Shown here: in pieces, positions 6,150 through 6,680 of the stretch | Layout of the letters: each line of letters starts with the position of its first letter | Position numbering within the stretch: position 1 is the first letter of the stretch | Assembly: GCA_002336465.1 (NCBI GenBank) | Contig: DDEP01000073.1 | Coordinates: 1-6,680, forward strand | Length of the DNA: 6,680 bases | Direction of reading: 5' to 3' | Origin: Pedobacter sp. UBA1951 | Lineage (GTDB): Bacteria > Bacteroidota > Bacteroidia > Sphingobacteriales > Sphingobacteriaceae | Program-made: the position numbers and the translations under genes | The notes under the pieces: generated by a model | Told to the model about the DNA's origin: nothing | The model's input: the letters and a program-made list of their open reading frames with translations, nothing else | The model's database searches: none

Positions 6150-6164
6150 GATATTTAAAATATC
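6150..6164. repeat. Perfect 15-nt AT-rich palindrome after rplT
   Basis: GATATTT-A-AAATATC starts at the base right after the rplT stop codon and lies 4 nt before the terminator stem. It might form a small extra hairpin at the mRNA end, but an AT-only core makes it weak. It is reported as structure seen, without an assigned function. Confidence 0.35.
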
Positions 6165-6168
6165 AATG

Positions 6169-6200
6169 AAAAAGGAGCGATGAAAATTGCTCCTTTTTTT
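6169..6200 (+). terminator. Rho-independent terminator of the thrS-infC-rpmI-rplT operon
   Basis: AAAAAGGAGC (6169-6178) pairs with GCTCCTTTTT (6189-6198) around a 10-nt loop that can close further by a G-T pair, and the T-run continues to 6200. It is a textbook intrinsic terminator. Because the left arm starts with five A residues, the minus strand also has a stem followed by T residues. It may therefore also end the convergent pdeM transcript, whose stop codon is 46 nt away. Confidence 0.92.
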
Positions 6201-6245
6201 GTTTTAAAGAGGTATGCTATTTGTAATAGAGGGAAAACAGTTATT

Positions 6246-6680
6246 CTAAATCTCAACCACTTTCGTAGGCGTAACAGCAAAAACTAAATCATTTTCCTTT
6301 GGTTTCACTAGTTGAAGCCCCGTAAATGCGCTAAAGGCAGGCAGAATACCATAATTTTCTCCAAAATAAAAGCACGGAAATTTTAAACGGTGCTTTGCTT
6401 TATTGAAAATGCTAATTCCAGGGTGGATATGCCCGCCGATAGGGTACAAGTCAGAGTTACATTTTGGGGCATCGTGAACAAAGCAAAAACTTAATGAATG
6501 GTAATTTGGCTCATAAACTTCGATGGCTAAATTATTATAGATTTCTTCTTTTTGCCTGTCGTGATTTCCTTTTACCAAGATAAACTTCACGCTTTCAAAC
6601 TCCGATTTCCATTTGGCAAATTCCTCAATTTCTGTGTTGTAATCGCTATGGAACATATCGCCGTTGATTAATAATTTTTC
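6246..6680 (-). CDS. pdeM: PdeM-type metallophosphoesterase (ligase-associated DNA damage response endonuclease), 5'-truncated by window edge
   Basis: The visible 144 residues are the C-terminal part of a calcineurin-like phosphoesterase that continues past the right edge. The frame stays open to base 6680 and reads EKLLINGDMFHSDYN at that end. Metal-site motifs seen in order are GDMFHS, KGNHD, FVHDAP and GGHIHPG, followed by the PdeM-like tail LKFPCFYFGENYGILPAFSAFTGL. The family is normally about 210-220 aa, so roughly the first 65-75 residues, including the first metal motif (DxH), are off-window. The ATG at 6656 encodes the Met inside the GD-M-FHS motif and cannot be the true start. PdeM proteins are usually encoded with a DNA ligase, an Lhr-like helicase and an exonuclease in a DNA-repair cluster, which would be expected to the right. 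Family assignment rests on motif recognition only. Confidence 0.85.
   Translation of the reverse strand, partial: EKLLINGDMFHSDYNTEIEEFAKWKSEFESVKFILVKGNHDRQKEEIYNNLAIEVYEPNYHSLSFCFVHDAPKCNSDLYPIGGHIHPGISIFNKAKHRLKFPCFYFGENYGILPAFSAFTGLQLVKPKENDLVFAVTPTKVVEI

Noticed and set aside
1..6680. CRISPR array, insertion sequence, phage genes, tRNA or rRNA genes
   Set aside because: No spaced direct repeats, transposase motifs, terminal repeats or tRNA-like cloverleafs were found. The gene content is ordinary core and transporter genes.

Overview
This window looks like chromosomal DNA from a Bacteroidota bacterium, most likely a Sphingobacteriaceae/Pedobacter-type organism. Supporting signs are the moderately AT-rich composition, TAnnTTTG-type -7 promoter elements, the lack of properly spaced Shine-Dalgarno sites before most genes, an IF-3 with an N-terminal extension typical of that group, and a PdeM-type DNA-damage nuclease. 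The genus is inferred from protein character and was not searched.

Layout from left to right: (1) a strong inverted repeat at 1-30, probably a terminator; (2) a complete minus-strand OPT-family membrane transporter (57-2111); (3) a divergent intergenic region (2112-2340) holding an inverted repeat, a 97-nt tract without a single G on the plus strand, and a plus-strand promoter; (4) a GmhB-like HAD-IIIA phosphatase (2341-2838); (5) a 155-nt gap carrying a -7 promoter element and two leader hairpins; (6) the translation operon thrS-infC-rpmI-rplT (2994-6149), closed by a classical intrinsic terminator at 6169-6200; (7) the C-terminal two thirds of a minus-strand pdeM gene, cut by the right edge (6246-6680).

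The core is a housekeeping operon: threonyl-tRNA synthetase, translation initiation factor IF-3 and ribosomal proteins L35 and L20. In other bacteria this gene set is controlled by feedback at the RNA level: ThrRS on its own leader, IF-3 through a non-AUG start codon, and L20 on its operon mRNA. Signals that could support each of these loops are visible here. The first is a 7-bp/7-nt hairpin in the thrS leader whose loop has the layout of a tRNA-Thr anticodon loop. The second is an infC reading frame that has no ATG or GTG start available. The third is a hairpin in the unusually long rpmI-rplT gap.

I see no mobile element, CRISPR array, tRNA or rRNA, and no new multi-gene system. The most interesting material is regulatory: the thrS leader hairpin, the infC start and the G-free tract.
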